Both the position numbers and the translations under genes were made by a program. The notes under the pieces are model-generated. The model was not told where the DNA came from and made no database searches. It was given only the letters and a program-made list of their open reading frames with translations. Source: Syntrophomonadaceae bacterium (GTDB lineage: Bacteria; Bacillota; Dethiobacteria; DTU022). From it: 8,893 nucleotides of DNA. Within the stretch, counting starts at the first letter, position 1; every line of letters begins with the position of its first letter. The DNA is taken from NCBI GenBank assembly GCA_007126465.1, contig SLBE01000041.1:1-8893 (forward strand). The letters are read 5' to 3'. Positions 1 through 6,946 of the stretch are shown here, in pieces.

Positions 1-434
1 GCCTGGCGACCCAGGATGCGGCGCCCGGCAGCTGGCATACCGGCAAAAAAGCGGACTTCAATGCAGCTTTCATTAATTCTGGCGCTGGTTCTCTCTAACA
101 CTTCCTGCCCGGGACGCTCAATATGGAAGGTGCCGCTCTTGCCACTGCCTCTGCTGCCCTTTGAGGTACAGCCAATATTACTGTAAAAAACGCGGGTTAA
201 ATAATCGGCCAGTGCTGTTTCCCTGATTTTGGGACTGTAGCTTTCCTGTGGGAAGCCTGCTTTTGTTTGAGGCACGCTCACCATCAGCCGGGAAGGTGAA
301 GCAAAAGGATCACCCTGAATATGAAAAAAATGCAGTTCAAAATCCGTGTATTTAAAACTTTTTCCCTGGAGTTCTTTGTAGGCCTTGTAACCTTTTCCAT
401 CAATATTTGAAAGGATTTTTTTCAATTGCTCCAT
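1..434 (-). CDS. Predicted ABC-class ATPase (COG3044 type), N-terminal part, cut by window edge
   Basis: An open frame of 144 codons reads leftward from ATG at 434 and leaves the window without a stop. The start is supported by AAAGGGGG at 441-448, six bases upstream. The product begins MEQLKKILSNIDGKGYKAYK, followed by HIQGDPFASPSR, a glycine-rich GSRGSGKSG stretch (about residues 101-109), then RPGQEVLERT and GMPAAGRRILGR. I recognise this series as the N-terminal domain of the 'predicted ATPase of the ABC class' family, which is usually well over 500 residues long. The Walker and signature motifs would lie beyond the edge, so activity cannot be judged. It is a soluble protein whose cellular role is poorly known. 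It is divergent from the corrinoid operon and shares the 435-678 intergenic region with it. Family assignment is fairly sure; function is not. Confidence 0.85.
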   Translation of the reverse strand, partial: MEQLKKILSNIDGKGYKAYKELQGKSFKYTDFELHFFHIQGDPFASPSRLMVSVPQTKAGFPQESYSPKIRETALADYLTRVFYSNIGCTSKGSRGSGKSGTFHIERPGQEVLERTSARINESCIEVRFFAGMPAAGRRILGRQ

Positions 435-678
435 ATCTATCCCCCTTTCGTTAATTTCTTTTTTTGTTTATTCTATGACAATTTCCGTTAACCTTTAAGA
501 TATAATGATATTTAATGATCTGAAAATGAATATAAGATGTCTATGGTCGCTTTTAAAAATTAAGAGGATTAGTCTTTGCAGGGTAGAATTAAATAAAAAA
601 TCTCATGCATATTTCTGATTGTTTAACAGATTAGAATTGCTCTAAAAGTAACACACAAGGAGGCAATAGCAGGATAAT
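435..678. promoter_or_regulatory. Divergent intergenic region with candidate promoters
   Basis: This AT-rich gap of 244 bases lies between two divergent genes. On plus, a perfect TATAAT at 501-506 has ATGACA at 475-480 as its best -35, but the spacing of 20 is too long. TTAACC (488-493) and TTTAAT (511-516), 17 apart, are an alternative. On minus, TAGAAT (complement of 470-475) could serve the ATPase gene but lacks a good -35. AAGGAGG at 657-663 is a strong ribosome binding site, yet it lies 15 bases from the downstream ATG. A weaker AGGA (671-674) is four bases from it. No riboswitch, tRNA or convincing small gene was seen. Confidence 0.4.
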
Positions 679-704
679 ATGGCAGATAGTAATATGGCAG
701 ATAG
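675..704 (+). repeat. 15-base perfect tandem repeat across the start codon
   Basis: TAATATGGCAGATAG occurs twice in direct succession, at 675-689 and 690-704. Each copy contains an in-frame ATG followed by GCA GAT, so the protein starts MADSNMADRE and either ATG could initiate. The unit is a multiple of three, so gaining or losing a copy keeps the frame. Confidence 0.9.
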
Positions 705-1332
705 AGAATCTACTTTTAAAAATGCGCTTCTTTCCAGTGATACAGATGCTGCAGGTAAAGCTTTAGATGAGTACCTTGCTGATAAAACCGTCCTGGAATT
801 TGTTGAAGAGGTTGTAGTTAAGGTGCTTGATGAAATTGGTGATGGCTGGCAAAAAGGAGAGTATGCCCTGTCACAAGTCTATATGAGCGGAAGAATCTGC
901 GAAGATTTGCTGGAAAAGGTTTTACCTGATAAAACCGTCCTGCGTAAAGACAAGCCTAAGATAGCCCTGGCCCTGCTTAACGATTATCATGCACTTGGTA
1001 AGAGAATTGTCTATGCCGTATTAAGAGCCGGAGGTTATCAATTAATCGATTATGGCAGAGTAGAGTCAGAAGAACTGGTTAGAAAAGTCAAAGAAGATAA
1101 GATTGAAATTCTTTTAATATCCGTATTAATGCTATCTTCCGCTTTAAATATAAAGGAGATTGTAAAAAGCCTGAGCCATGCTGAAAATAAAGTTAACATT
1201 GTTGTTGGCGGTGCCCCTTTTCGCCTTGATCGTAAGTTGTGGCAGGAAGTAAGGGCTGATGCTGTAGGCTACACGGCAACAGATGCCCTGCACATTGTTC
1301 GCACCCTGGAGGGAGATAACAGCAATGACTAA
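679..1332 (+). CDS. Methyltransferase-associated corrinoid (B12)-binding protein
   Basis: The 217-residue product fits the MtbC/MtmC/MtaC-type corrinoid proteins, which carry a methyl group on cobalt between two methyltransferases in the cytoplasm. Residues 12-95 resemble the N-terminal helical cap (GDGWQKGEYALSQ, about 54-66). Residues 94-210 are the Rossmann-like B12 domain. The base-off/His-on signature is complete: D102-x-H104-x-x-G107, then S148-x-L150 after 40 residues, then G177-G178 after 26. H104 should be the lower cobalt ligand. The start at 679 is one of two possible ATGs created by a 15-base tandem repeat. AAGGAGG (657-663) is unusually far away and AGGA (671-674) is closer. The 3' end overlaps the next gene by 8 bases, implying translational coupling to its methyltransferase. 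Substrate is not evident. No corrinoid-activating ferredoxin protein lies nearby. Confidence 0.9.
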   Translation: MADSNMADRESTFKNALLSSDTDAAGKALDEYLADKTVLEFVEEVVVKVLDEIGDGWQKGEYALSQVYMSGRICEDLLEKVLPDKTVLRKDKPKIALALLNDYHALGKRIVYAVLRAGGYQLIDYGRVESEELVRKVKEDKIEILLISVLMLSSALNIKEIVKSLSHAENKVNIVVGGAPFRLDRKLWQEVRADAVGYTATDALHIVRTLEGDNSND

Positions 1333-2362
1333 AAGTAAAATGACTTCCCTGCAGAGAGTATTGACCACTCTTGGGCACAAGGAACCGGACCGGGTTCCGC
1401 TTTTTTTGCTTCTGACCATGCACGGGGCAAAAGAGCTTGGCATGGGGATCAAAGAATACTTTTCAAAAGCTGAAAATGTGGTCGAAGGCCAGGTTAGGCT
1501 GCTAAACAAATATGGCCACGATTGTTACTTTGGCTTTTTCTACGCGCCGACTGAGATCCAGGCCTGGGGGGGAGAGGTCGTTTTTTATGATAACGGGCCG
1601 GCTAATTCAGGGGAACCCTTTATTAATAATATTGATCAAATAAAAACCCTTGAACCGCCTGTTATTGCCGACACGCCGGTTTTGCAGGAGGTTCTGAAAA
1701 CTATACGCATCCTTCACGAAAAGGCGGCTGGTGAAGTGCCCGTACTCGGGGTCGCCCTTTCTCCTTTTTCAGTTCCTGTCATGCAGTTAGGCTTTGAAGC
1801 TTATCTGGATCTGATTTATAATGAGCCGAAGCTTTTCGATCGTTTAATGGCGGCAAATGAGCATTTCTGCGTTGAATGGGCTAATGCCCAGCTGGCAGCG
1901 GGGGCTGCTGCTATTTGTTACTTTGACCCGGTCTCTTCACCAACTATTATTCCCCGTGATCTTTACCTGAAAACCGGTTTTCAGGTGGCCCGCAGGACAA
2001 TCGCCAAAATCAAAGGACCGACAGCAACGCACATGGCATCCGGCCGTTGTTTGCCAATCATTGACGACCTGGCCCAGACCGGTACCGGTGCCGTAGGTGT
2101 TAGCGCTGATGAGGATCTTGGAATCTTAAAGCAGGCCTGCCGCGACAAATTAACGGTTATCGGCAACTTAAACGGCTTAGAGATGATCCACTTTAGCAGG
2201 GAAGAGACAGACCGGAATGTTAAAAATGCTATTGACGCTGCTGCAGCAGGCGGAGGATTCATTCTTGCCGATAATCACGGTGAAATACCTTGCCAGGTGC
2301 CGGATGAAGTGCTGCTTGCAATATCTGATGCAGTCCGAACACACGGAAATTATCCTCAATGA
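1325..2362 (+). CDS. Uroporphyrinogen decarboxylase-family (MtaA/MtbA-like) methyltransferase
   Basis: A 345-residue product of the UroD superfamily TIM-barrel fold. The start chosen is ATG 1325, inside ATGACTAA where the corrinoid gene ends, with GGAGGGAG at 1308-1315. The frame stays open to 1283, but that earlier ATG lies deep in the preceding gene. Pairing with a corrinoid protein argues for methyl transfer to or from cobalamin rather than heme synthesis. Family features include PDRVPL (21-26), AGAAAICYFDP (192-202) and a barrel strand with H236 in ATHMASG. The usual Zn-binding H-x-C of MtaA/MtbA reads H236-M-A, and the later GCG-type cysteine motif reads ADNHGEIPC (315-323). C242, H318 and C323 are possible substitute ligands. 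Whether it acts on the primary methyl donor or on a final acceptor such as tetrahydrofolate or a thiol cannot be told. True heme UroD is unlikely. Confidence 0.82.
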   Translation: MTKSKMTSLQRVLTTLGHKEPDRVPLFLLLTMHGAKELGMGIKEYFSKAENVVEGQVRLLNKYGHDCYFGFFYAPTEIQAWGGEVVFYDNGPANSGEPFINNIDQIKTLEPPVIADTPVLQEVLKTIRILHEKAAGEVPVLGVALSPFSVPVMQLGFEAYLDLIYNEPKLFDRLMAANEHFCVEWANAQLAAGAAAICYFDPVSSPTIIPRDLYLKTGFQVARRTIAKIKGPTATHMASGRCLPIIDDLAQTGTGAVGVSADEDLGILKQACRDKLTVIGNLNGLEMIHFSREETDRNVKNAIDAAAAGGGFILADNHGEIPCQVPDEVLLAISDAVRTHGNYPQ

Positions 2363-2379
2363 TTTGCAGGTGAATTGAT

Positions 2380-3861
2380 ATGGCTGAACAGGTAATTGTT
2401 TTTTGCAGTAATTACCGCCGGGAGCTGGAAAGCCTTAACCTTCCGGGAAAATATGGTGATATTGAACTAGTTTATTTTCCGAGCCGCTGCGGTATGCCAC
2501 CCATTGAATGGGCAAAACTGCAAGAAAGCCTTTCTGACGTAGGCAGTTATAAGGAACTGCATGTAGTGAGCTGTGGAGGTATAACCGGGCTGTCGGAAAA
2601 AGAGTGCATTAACAACCGCTACTACAGTCACAACTTTCAACAGTGCTACCATCTAATTATCAATCCTGACCTGGCGGAGCATTACATCCAAAAAGGGTTT
2701 TACCTGGTTACGCCTGGTTGGCTTGCAAACTGGCGTAATATATTAGACGGCTGGGGATTTGAACAGCAGGATTCAGCAATAATGTTTTTTAAGGATACTG
2801 CCCGGTCAATCCTGCTGCTTGATACCGGGGTTGATCCTTTAGCAAAAGCAAACCTGGCTGAATTTGCCAATTATGTTGAAAGACCTTATGAATCGATAAA
2901 AGTTGGGCTTGATTATTTAAAACTTTTGTTAAACAATACGGTTTTGAAGTCCAGGGTTGAGAATATGCAAAGCATTAAAACGGTTGAGCTTGCTGACAGG
3001 CAAAAGGAGTTAGCTGATTTCAACATGGCTTTAGACCTGCTCGGGACCCTAACTCGTGTGAGAGAGGAAGGGTCAGTAATTCAAAATATTAAAGATATGT
3101 TTACCATGCTTTTTGCACCGAGTGAAGTTGTGTTCAGGTCGGTTTTTGAAAATAATACGGCAGGTTCACCAGAGATTAGTAAAGGTGATAGCTTTACGCT
3201 TGAAGTACACGGCAGCAGTGGTCTTGTAGGTTACCTGGATATTATCGGGGTGAATCAGCCCCAATATCTTGATCAATATAAAAAGCTTTCAGATAAAATT
3301 GTCAATATCTGCGGCCTGGCCATTGAGAATGCCAGGCATTACCAGGTGATAAAGGATTTGTCCGATACTGATGGACTGACCGGCATTGCCAATCGACGAA
3401 AACTGGAACATCACCTTGCTCATGAATGGAGCAGAATGCGAAGAGAAAAAAAACCGCTGGCCTTGATGATGTGTGATATTGATTACTTTAAAAAATATAA
3501 CGATCTTTACGGCCACCAGGCTGGAGATGACTGCCTGAAAAAAGTGGCGGCAGCACTGGCTGGTTACTGCCGTAGAAGCGGAGATTTGATCGCACGTTAT
3601 GGAGGCGAAGAGTTTACCCTGGTTCTCCCTGCAGCTGATCGTGAAGGAGCAAATAAACTGGCAGAACAAATCAGGAAAGATATTGAGGCTTTAGAGCTCA
3701 AACACGAAGGGTCGCCTGTAAGCGACCATGTTACCCTGAGCATCGGCGTATCCTGCATGATACCGACAGCCGGGGATGCGGTGGAAAATCTTATCGTTGC
3801 TGCCGATAAAGCTTTATACACCGCTAAGGAAAAAGGCCGAAACTGTGCTGCTATGTTCTAA
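2380..3861 (+). CDS. Diguanylate cyclase with DUF1638-like N-terminal sensor region and GAF-like domain
   Basis: A 493-residue protein with three parts. Residues 1-180 are an unusual cysteine-containing region (C9, C37, C65, C77, C89). VVSCGGITGL (62-71) and FYLVTPGWLANW (107-118) remind me of DUF1638 proteins found beside corrinoid methyltransferases; this link is tentative. Residues about 205-320 look like a degenerate GAF domain, ending in a helix leading to DLSDTDGLTG. Residues 325-493 are a GGDEF domain with DIDYFKKYND (366-375) and GGEEF (408-412). The product-inhibition site R399-S-G-D402 lies exactly five residues before GGEEF. It should make cyclic di-GMP from two GTP and be feedback inhibited. 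No signal peptide or membrane segment is seen, so it is probably cytoplasmic. It starts 17 bases after the methyltransferase gene with a modest AGGTGA (2368-2373), implying cotranscription. GGDEF call is firm; the N-terminal call is weak. Confidence 0.88.
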   Translation: MAEQVIVFCSNYRRELESLNLPGKYGDIELVYFPSRCGMPPIEWAKLQESLSDVGSYKELHVVSCGGITGLSEKECINNRYYSHNFQQCYHLIINPDLAEHYIQKGFYLVTPGWLANWRNILDGWGFEQQDSAIMFFKDTARSILLLDTGVDPLAKANLAEFANYVERPYESIKVGLDYLKLLLNNTVLKSRVENMQSIKTVELADRQKELADFNMALDLLGTLTRVREEGSVIQNIKDMFTMLFAPSEVVFRSVFENNTAGSPEISKGDSFTLEVHGSSGLVGYLDIIGVNQPQYLDQYKKLSDKIVNICGLAIENARHYQVIKDLSDTDGLTGIANRRKLEHHLAHEWSRMRREKKPLALMMCDIDYFKKYNDLYGHQAGDDCLKKVAAALAGYCRRSGDLIARYGGEEFTLVLPAADREGANKLAEQIRKDIEALELKHEGSPVSDHVTLSIGVSCMIPTAGDAVENLIVAADKALYTAKEKGRNCAAMF

Positions 3862-3915
3862 TCAAAATCGCCTTTTCCAGTTGAAGTTGCTGGTGAAAAT
3901 TCCCCGGTGCCTTTA

Positions 3916-3924
3916 TGATATAAT
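3916..3924 (+). promoter_or_regulatory. Extended -10 promoter candidate
   Basis: TGATATAAT matches the TGnTATAAT extended -10 consensus perfectly. No good -35 is visible, which extended -10 promoters tolerate. The expected RNA start, near 3931, would fall right at the AGGAGGG ribosome binding site of the dehydrogenase gene, giving a very short leader. The 83-base gap after the cyclase gene fits a separate promoter, but read-through from upstream is also possible. Confidence 0.4.
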
Positions 3925-3944
3925 GCCCTGAGGAGGGATTGTGT

Positions 3945-4922
3945 ATGTCAGGAAGAGTGCTTATAACCAGGGTTATTCCGGAAGATGGCATGAAAATATT
4001 ACAGAATAATAACTTCTATTGCCAGGTGCATGACCAGGGCAGACCAATCAGCCGGTCCGAATTTGAAGAGGCGATCAAGGAGGCTGATGCAGTTCTTACC
4101 ATGTTAAATGATCGTATTGATGCCGAACTGCTCGACCGGGCTTCTAATCTGAAAATAGTGGCAAACCTGGCTGCAGGAACAGATAATGTTGATCTTGAAG
4201 CCTGCAATGAATACGGAATTGCTGTAACCAATACCCCCGGGGTGCTGACCGAAGCTACTGCCGACCTGGCGATGGCCCTGCTCCTTGCTGCAGCCCGTCA
4301 TCTGGTCCAGGCGGATCATTGCCTGCGTGAAGGGAAATTTAATGGTTGGGACCCCCTGCTTTTCAACGGGGCAACTTTAAACGGCAAAACTTTAGGTATT
4401 ATCGGGATGGGCCGGATCGGGCAGGCTGTGGCTAAAAGAGCTCGCGGTTTCGGGTTAAAAATTGTTTACCATAACCGAAATGCACTGCCTGAAGAAATAA
4501 CTTCCCTGCTGGAGGCAGAATATTTATCTCTTGATGATCTGGTAAAAAGGTCGGATTTTATCAGCCTTCATTTACCGTATAGCAGGGAAGTCCATCATTT
4601 AATTGACAACAGGCGCCTGGGCATGATGAAGCCCGGCGCTTACCTGATTAACACTGCCCGGGGAGCGCATATAGATGAAAAAAGCCTGGTTGAACATTTA
4701 AGAGCAGGAAATATTGCCGGCGCAGCACTGGATGTTTTTGAACATGAGCCGCAAACGGCTCCCGGCCTGACTGATCTTGACAATGTAACACTGCTTCCTC
4801 ATATTGGCAGTGCTACCATGGAGGCCAGGTCAGAAATGGCCAGGATGGCGGCCGAGAGTATAGCCGCAGTGCTTAATGGGGAAATACCCAATAACATCCT
4901 GAACCCTCAGGTCTTGAACTGA
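3945..4922 (+). CDS. D-isomer-specific 2-hydroxyacid dehydrogenase (glyoxylate/hydroxypyruvate reductase type)
   Basis: The 325-residue product has the usual length and layout of the family, which reduces 2-keto acids such as glyoxylate or hydroxypyruvate with NAD(P)H in the cytoplasm. ATG 3945 is chosen because GGAGGG (3932-3937) is seven bases upstream. A TTG at 3939 is in frame but only one base from that site. Numbered from ATG 3945: AAGTDNVD near 76-83, nucleotide-binding GMGRIG at 154-159, catalytic R239 in NTARGAHID, E268 in DVFEHEP and H286 in LLPHIGSAT. The residues after the second nucleotide-binding strand are HNR rather than an acidic residue, which hints at NADPH preference. The ending NNILNPQVLN is typical of glyoxylate reductases. 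Exact substrate is not decided by sequence. Phosphoglycerate dehydrogenase is less likely because no ACT domain is present. Confidence 0.9.
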   Translation: MSGRVLITRVIPEDGMKILQNNNFYCQVHDQGRPISRSEFEEAIKEADAVLTMLNDRIDAELLDRASNLKIVANLAAGTDNVDLEACNEYGIAVTNTPGVLTEATADLAMALLLAAARHLVQADHCLREGKFNGWDPLLFNGATLNGKTLGIIGMGRIGQAVAKRARGFGLKIVYHNRNALPEEITSLLEAEYLSLDDLVKRSDFISLHLPYSREVHHLIDNRRLGMMKPGAYLINTARGAHIDEKSLVEHLRAGNIAGAALDVFEHEPQTAPGLTDLDNVTLLPHIGSATMEARSEMARMAAESIAAVLNGEIPNNILNPQVLN

Positions 4923-5040
4923 AAGAGCCAGCAATTGTATAATACAGCCTGAACGATCAGCGAGCGCATTCTTCTTAAACAAGCTAAGTAATTACCTAAA
5001 TACTTATATTATATTGCATAAGCCTTAGGGCGGCAGTTTC

Positions 5041-5067
5041 TATAATAAAGTGAATTAATTAAGGAGG
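5041..5067 (+). promoter_or_regulatory. Candidate -10 and ribosome binding site for the LOG-family gene
   Basis: The 149-base gap before the LOG-family gene contains TATAAT at 5041-5046 and a strong AAGGAGG at 5061-5067, four bases before ATG 5072. The nearest -35-like element, TTGCAT at 5014-5019, is 21 bases away, so the promoter part is weak. The ribosome binding site is clear. A second TATAAT lies near 4937. No terminator hairpin was found in this gap. Confidence 0.35.
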
Positions 5068-5071
5068 CAGC

Positions 5072-5908
5072 ATGGATAATAATAAAAAGGAGCCGGTAAA
5101 AGCCTACAAAAACATGGAATTCTTAAATAGTAGCGATGCCAGGAGCATCAGGATTTTATCTGAGTATTATGAGCCATTGCAGCGTTTTAGAGAACAAAAG
5201 GTGTACGATACCATTGTATTTTACGGTTCCGCCCGAACCAAGAATTTAGAGGAGGCAAAAAAAGAGCTGGCCGCGGTGGAGAACCTGTTAGAAGAAACAG
5301 ATGGCAACCCGGGACAGGAACTGCAGGAAAAGCTGGATAATGCAAAAAATCAGGTGTTCTTAGCCCGTTACTATGAGGATGCCGTGGAACTGGCCCGGCG
5401 TATAACCGAGTGGTCTAAATCTCTTGACTCTGTTTACCGTTTCGTGGTTTGCTCCGGGGGCGGACCCGGGATGATGGAAGCAGCCAATAAGGGAGCAAGG
5501 GAAGCTAAAGGGCTTTCTATAGGGCTGAATATCAGCCTGCCTTTTGAGCAGTCCTCAAACCCCTACATAACACCGGAGTTAAACTTTGAATTTCACTATT
5601 TTTTCATGCGCAAGTTCTGGTTTGTTTACCTGGCCAAGGCCCTCATAATTTTCCCAGGTGGCTTCGGCACGCTGGATGAACTGTTCGAACTTCTAACCCT
5701 GGTGCAGACCGGTAAAATTAAAAAGAAACTACCTATTATCATCTATGGGTCAGAATACTGGAACCAGATAATTAACCTTGATAACATGGTAAAATACGGG
5801 GTAATCTGTCAGAAAGATCGCGACCTGGTTCGCTATTGTGATAGCGTTGACGATGCTTTTGAATACCTGAAAATGGAACTTACAGAGCAGTACCTGAGGC
5901 AAGAATAG
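5072..5908 (+). CDS. LOG-family (TIGR00730-like) nucleotide 5'-monophosphate phosphoribohydrolase
   Basis: A 278-residue soluble protein of the LOG/'lysine decarboxylase-like' Rossmann family, whose studied members cleave nucleoside 5'-monophosphates into base and ribose 5-phosphate. The signature PGGFGTLDE (195-203) with its catalytic Glu is intact. Other landmarks are YGSAR (51-55), SGGGPGMMEAANKGA (128-142), SIGLNISLPFEQ (149-160) and FHYFFMRKFWF (174-184). The annotation 'lysine decarboxylase' seen on relatives is historical and misleading. It belongs to the longer subgroup of about 280 or more residues, with an N-terminal extension and a charged, probably helical stretch at 57-97. It follows the dehydrogenase gene after 149 bases on the same strand and ends 39 bases before a strong hairpin. 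It could serve base salvage or cleavage of damaged nucleotides; no neighbour points to cytokinin synthesis. Confidence 0.88.
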   Translation: MDNNKKEPVKAYKNMEFLNSSDARSIRILSEYYEPLQRFREQKVYDTIVFYGSARTKNLEEAKKELAAVENLLEETDGNPGQELQEKLDNAKNQVFLARYYEDAVELARRITEWSKSLDSVYRFVVCSGGGPGMMEAANKGAREAKGLSIGLNISLPFEQSSNPYITPELNFEFHYFFMRKFWFVYLAKALIIFPGGFGTLDELFELLTLVQTGKIKKKLPIIIYGSEYWNQIINLDNMVKYGVICQKDRDLVRYCDSVDDAFEYLKMELTEQYLRQE

Positions 5909-5947
5909 TTGTTAATGGGTAGTTGGAGACTATAGCAAGTATGTATT

Positions 5948-6002
5948 GAAAATCCAAAGCCGGGATTGCAATAAATCAAAGCAATCCCGGCTTTGGATTT
6001 TC
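5948..6002. terminator. Bidirectional intrinsic terminator with 22-bp perfect stem
   Basis: Arms 5948-5969 and 5981-6002 are perfectly complementary over 22 bases, with an 11-base AT-rich loop (5970-5980) and the GC-rich core GCCGGGATTGC. Each arm starts or ends in an A/T run, so on both strands the hairpin leads into TTTTC. It lies between the convergent LOG-family gene (stop at 5908) and the TspO-like gene (stop at 6033), so it should terminate both. The stem is longer than most intrinsic terminators. Confidence 0.88.
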
Positions 6003-6032
6003 TTAAAATTATATTACACCATACATTATTAT

Positions 6033-6851
6033 TTAACTTTGCATATGTGTCATAGTATTTTTTCGGAATTTTGGGTAGATCAGATATGCTTCGGCAACCA
6101 GCAGCAAAAGAATACAAACTGTTACGGCTGAAATTACTGCCGGGTACTGACCGGCAAATTCATTGGCTGAAGCATGCTTAATCCAGATCCCGGCATAAGC
6201 CCAGACAATAACCAGGCCGTAAGCCACATCCCTGTCCCTGATCATCCTGGCACCGGCTATTGCTACACCAACGAAAAGGATTAAGATTGTCCAGATTTGT
6301 TCAGATATACCGAACCCGCCCCAGCCGATGCTGACCAGGTAGGTGGTGACATTGGCAATAGTTGCAACGGTGATCCAGCCGAAATATATGCTGAAAGGCA
6401 GCCGGATCAATACTTTTTCCTGCAAATTAAACTCTTCCCTGCTTAAGCGGTTGGCAATTAGAATTAAGCTGATTAGAATTACCAGCATCAGCAGTAACGA
6501 GAGGCCGATTGCATCATAATGCCAAGCTAAAATCCACAAACCGTTGGCGACAGAAGATATGGAAAAATAAATGCCAATCGTGGTGAATAGTTCGGCCCTG
6601 CCGGTGCCTTTGTCCTGCCTGAAAAGACCAAGCTGGTATAGGGTATAGGCAGCCAGCACCAGGTAGATCAATCCCCAGATGGCAAAAGTTATGGAGGCGG
6701 GAGCAAAAAGATCCGGGTAGGAATCGGATACCTCCCCGGTTGTAACCCCGTTTATGGGAATTGAGTTGGCCAGACCGTTCATGAGGATCATAAAAAGAAA
6801 AGTAACAGCCACAACAATTTTAATGTTGTTGTAGTTCTTTTCATTAAACAA
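6033..6851 (-). CDS. TspO/MBR-like multi-pass membrane protein
   Basis: A 272-residue integral membrane protein, read from a TTG at 6851. That start is chosen because GAGAGGGG (6860-6867) lies eight bases upstream. The frame is open back to a GTG at 6950, but that 33-residue extension and the ATG at 6869 have no ribosome binding site. About seven or eight hydrophobic segments are visible, roughly residues 10-27, 53-73, 87-110, 113-133, 147-172, 185-202, 208-225 and 238-258. FAPASITFAIWGLIYLVLAA (49-68) resembles the TspO segment with proline followed by Trp-rich helices. Proteins of this length are usually labelled 'tryptophan-rich sensory protein' and are longer than classical TspO (about 160 residues). 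TspO relatives bind tetrapyrroles, but ligand and role here are unknown. It is third in the repressor operon, 95 bases after the repressor stop, perhaps with a second promoter. Confidence 0.68.
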   Translation of the reverse strand: MFNEKNYNNIKIVVAVTFLFMILMNGLANSIPINGVTTGEVSDSYPDLFAPASITFAIWGLIYLVLAAYTLYQLGLFRQDKGTGRAELFTTIGIYFSISSVANGLWILAWHYDAIGLSLLLMLVILISLILIANRLSREEFNLQEKVLIRLPFSIYFGWITVATIANVTTYLVSIGWGGFGISEQIWTILILFVGVAIAGARMIRDRDVAYGLVIVWAYAGIWIKHASANEFAGQYPAVISAVTVCILLLLVAEAYLIYPKFRKNTMTHMQS

Positions 6852-6874
6852 GTGATCATCCCCTCTCATTCGAT

Positions 6875-6919
6875 AAAAGCGCTTTTTAATAGTATAATAT
6901 TTTGATGCTTTCAATACAA
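6875..6919 (-). promoter_or_regulatory. Candidate internal promoter and palindrome before the TspO-like gene
   Basis: Reading leftward, TTGTAT (complement of 6914-6919) and TATACT (complement of 6891-6896) are 17 bases apart. The -10 matches five of six consensus bases and the -35 only three. A 12-base perfect palindrome AAAAGCGCTTTT lies at 6875-6886, where transcription would start, and could be an operator. It does not resemble the C/G-tract operator at 8766-8787. The gap may equally be just a leader in a longer transcript. Confidence 0.33.
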
Positions 6920-6946
6920 GCCAATATATATTCAAAAACTTAAAAA

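Noticed and set aside
566..580. GG-N10-GC spacing ending in TTTGCA, like a sigma-54 promoter
   Set aside because: The -12 half is good but the -24 half (AGGATT) matches only GG of TGGCAC, and no sigma-54 activator gene is in the window.
526..620. Small plus-strand open frame of 30 codons from ATG 526
   Set aside because: No ribosome binding site, and the composition looks random.
1283..1324. Upstream ATG extending the methyltransferase by 14 residues
   Set aside because: It lies well inside the corrinoid gene and lacks a ribosome binding site; ATG 1325 has one and overlaps the stop codon in the usual way.
3871..3901. Weak hairpin after the diguanylate cyclase gene (TTTTCCAG with CTGGTGAAAA)
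   Set aside because: The stem is short with a bulge and there is no T run, so it is not a convincing terminator.
5072..5908. Lysine decarboxylase annotation
   Set aside because: PGGFGTLDE marks the LOG nucleotide hydrolase family; the decarboxylase name is a historical mislabel.
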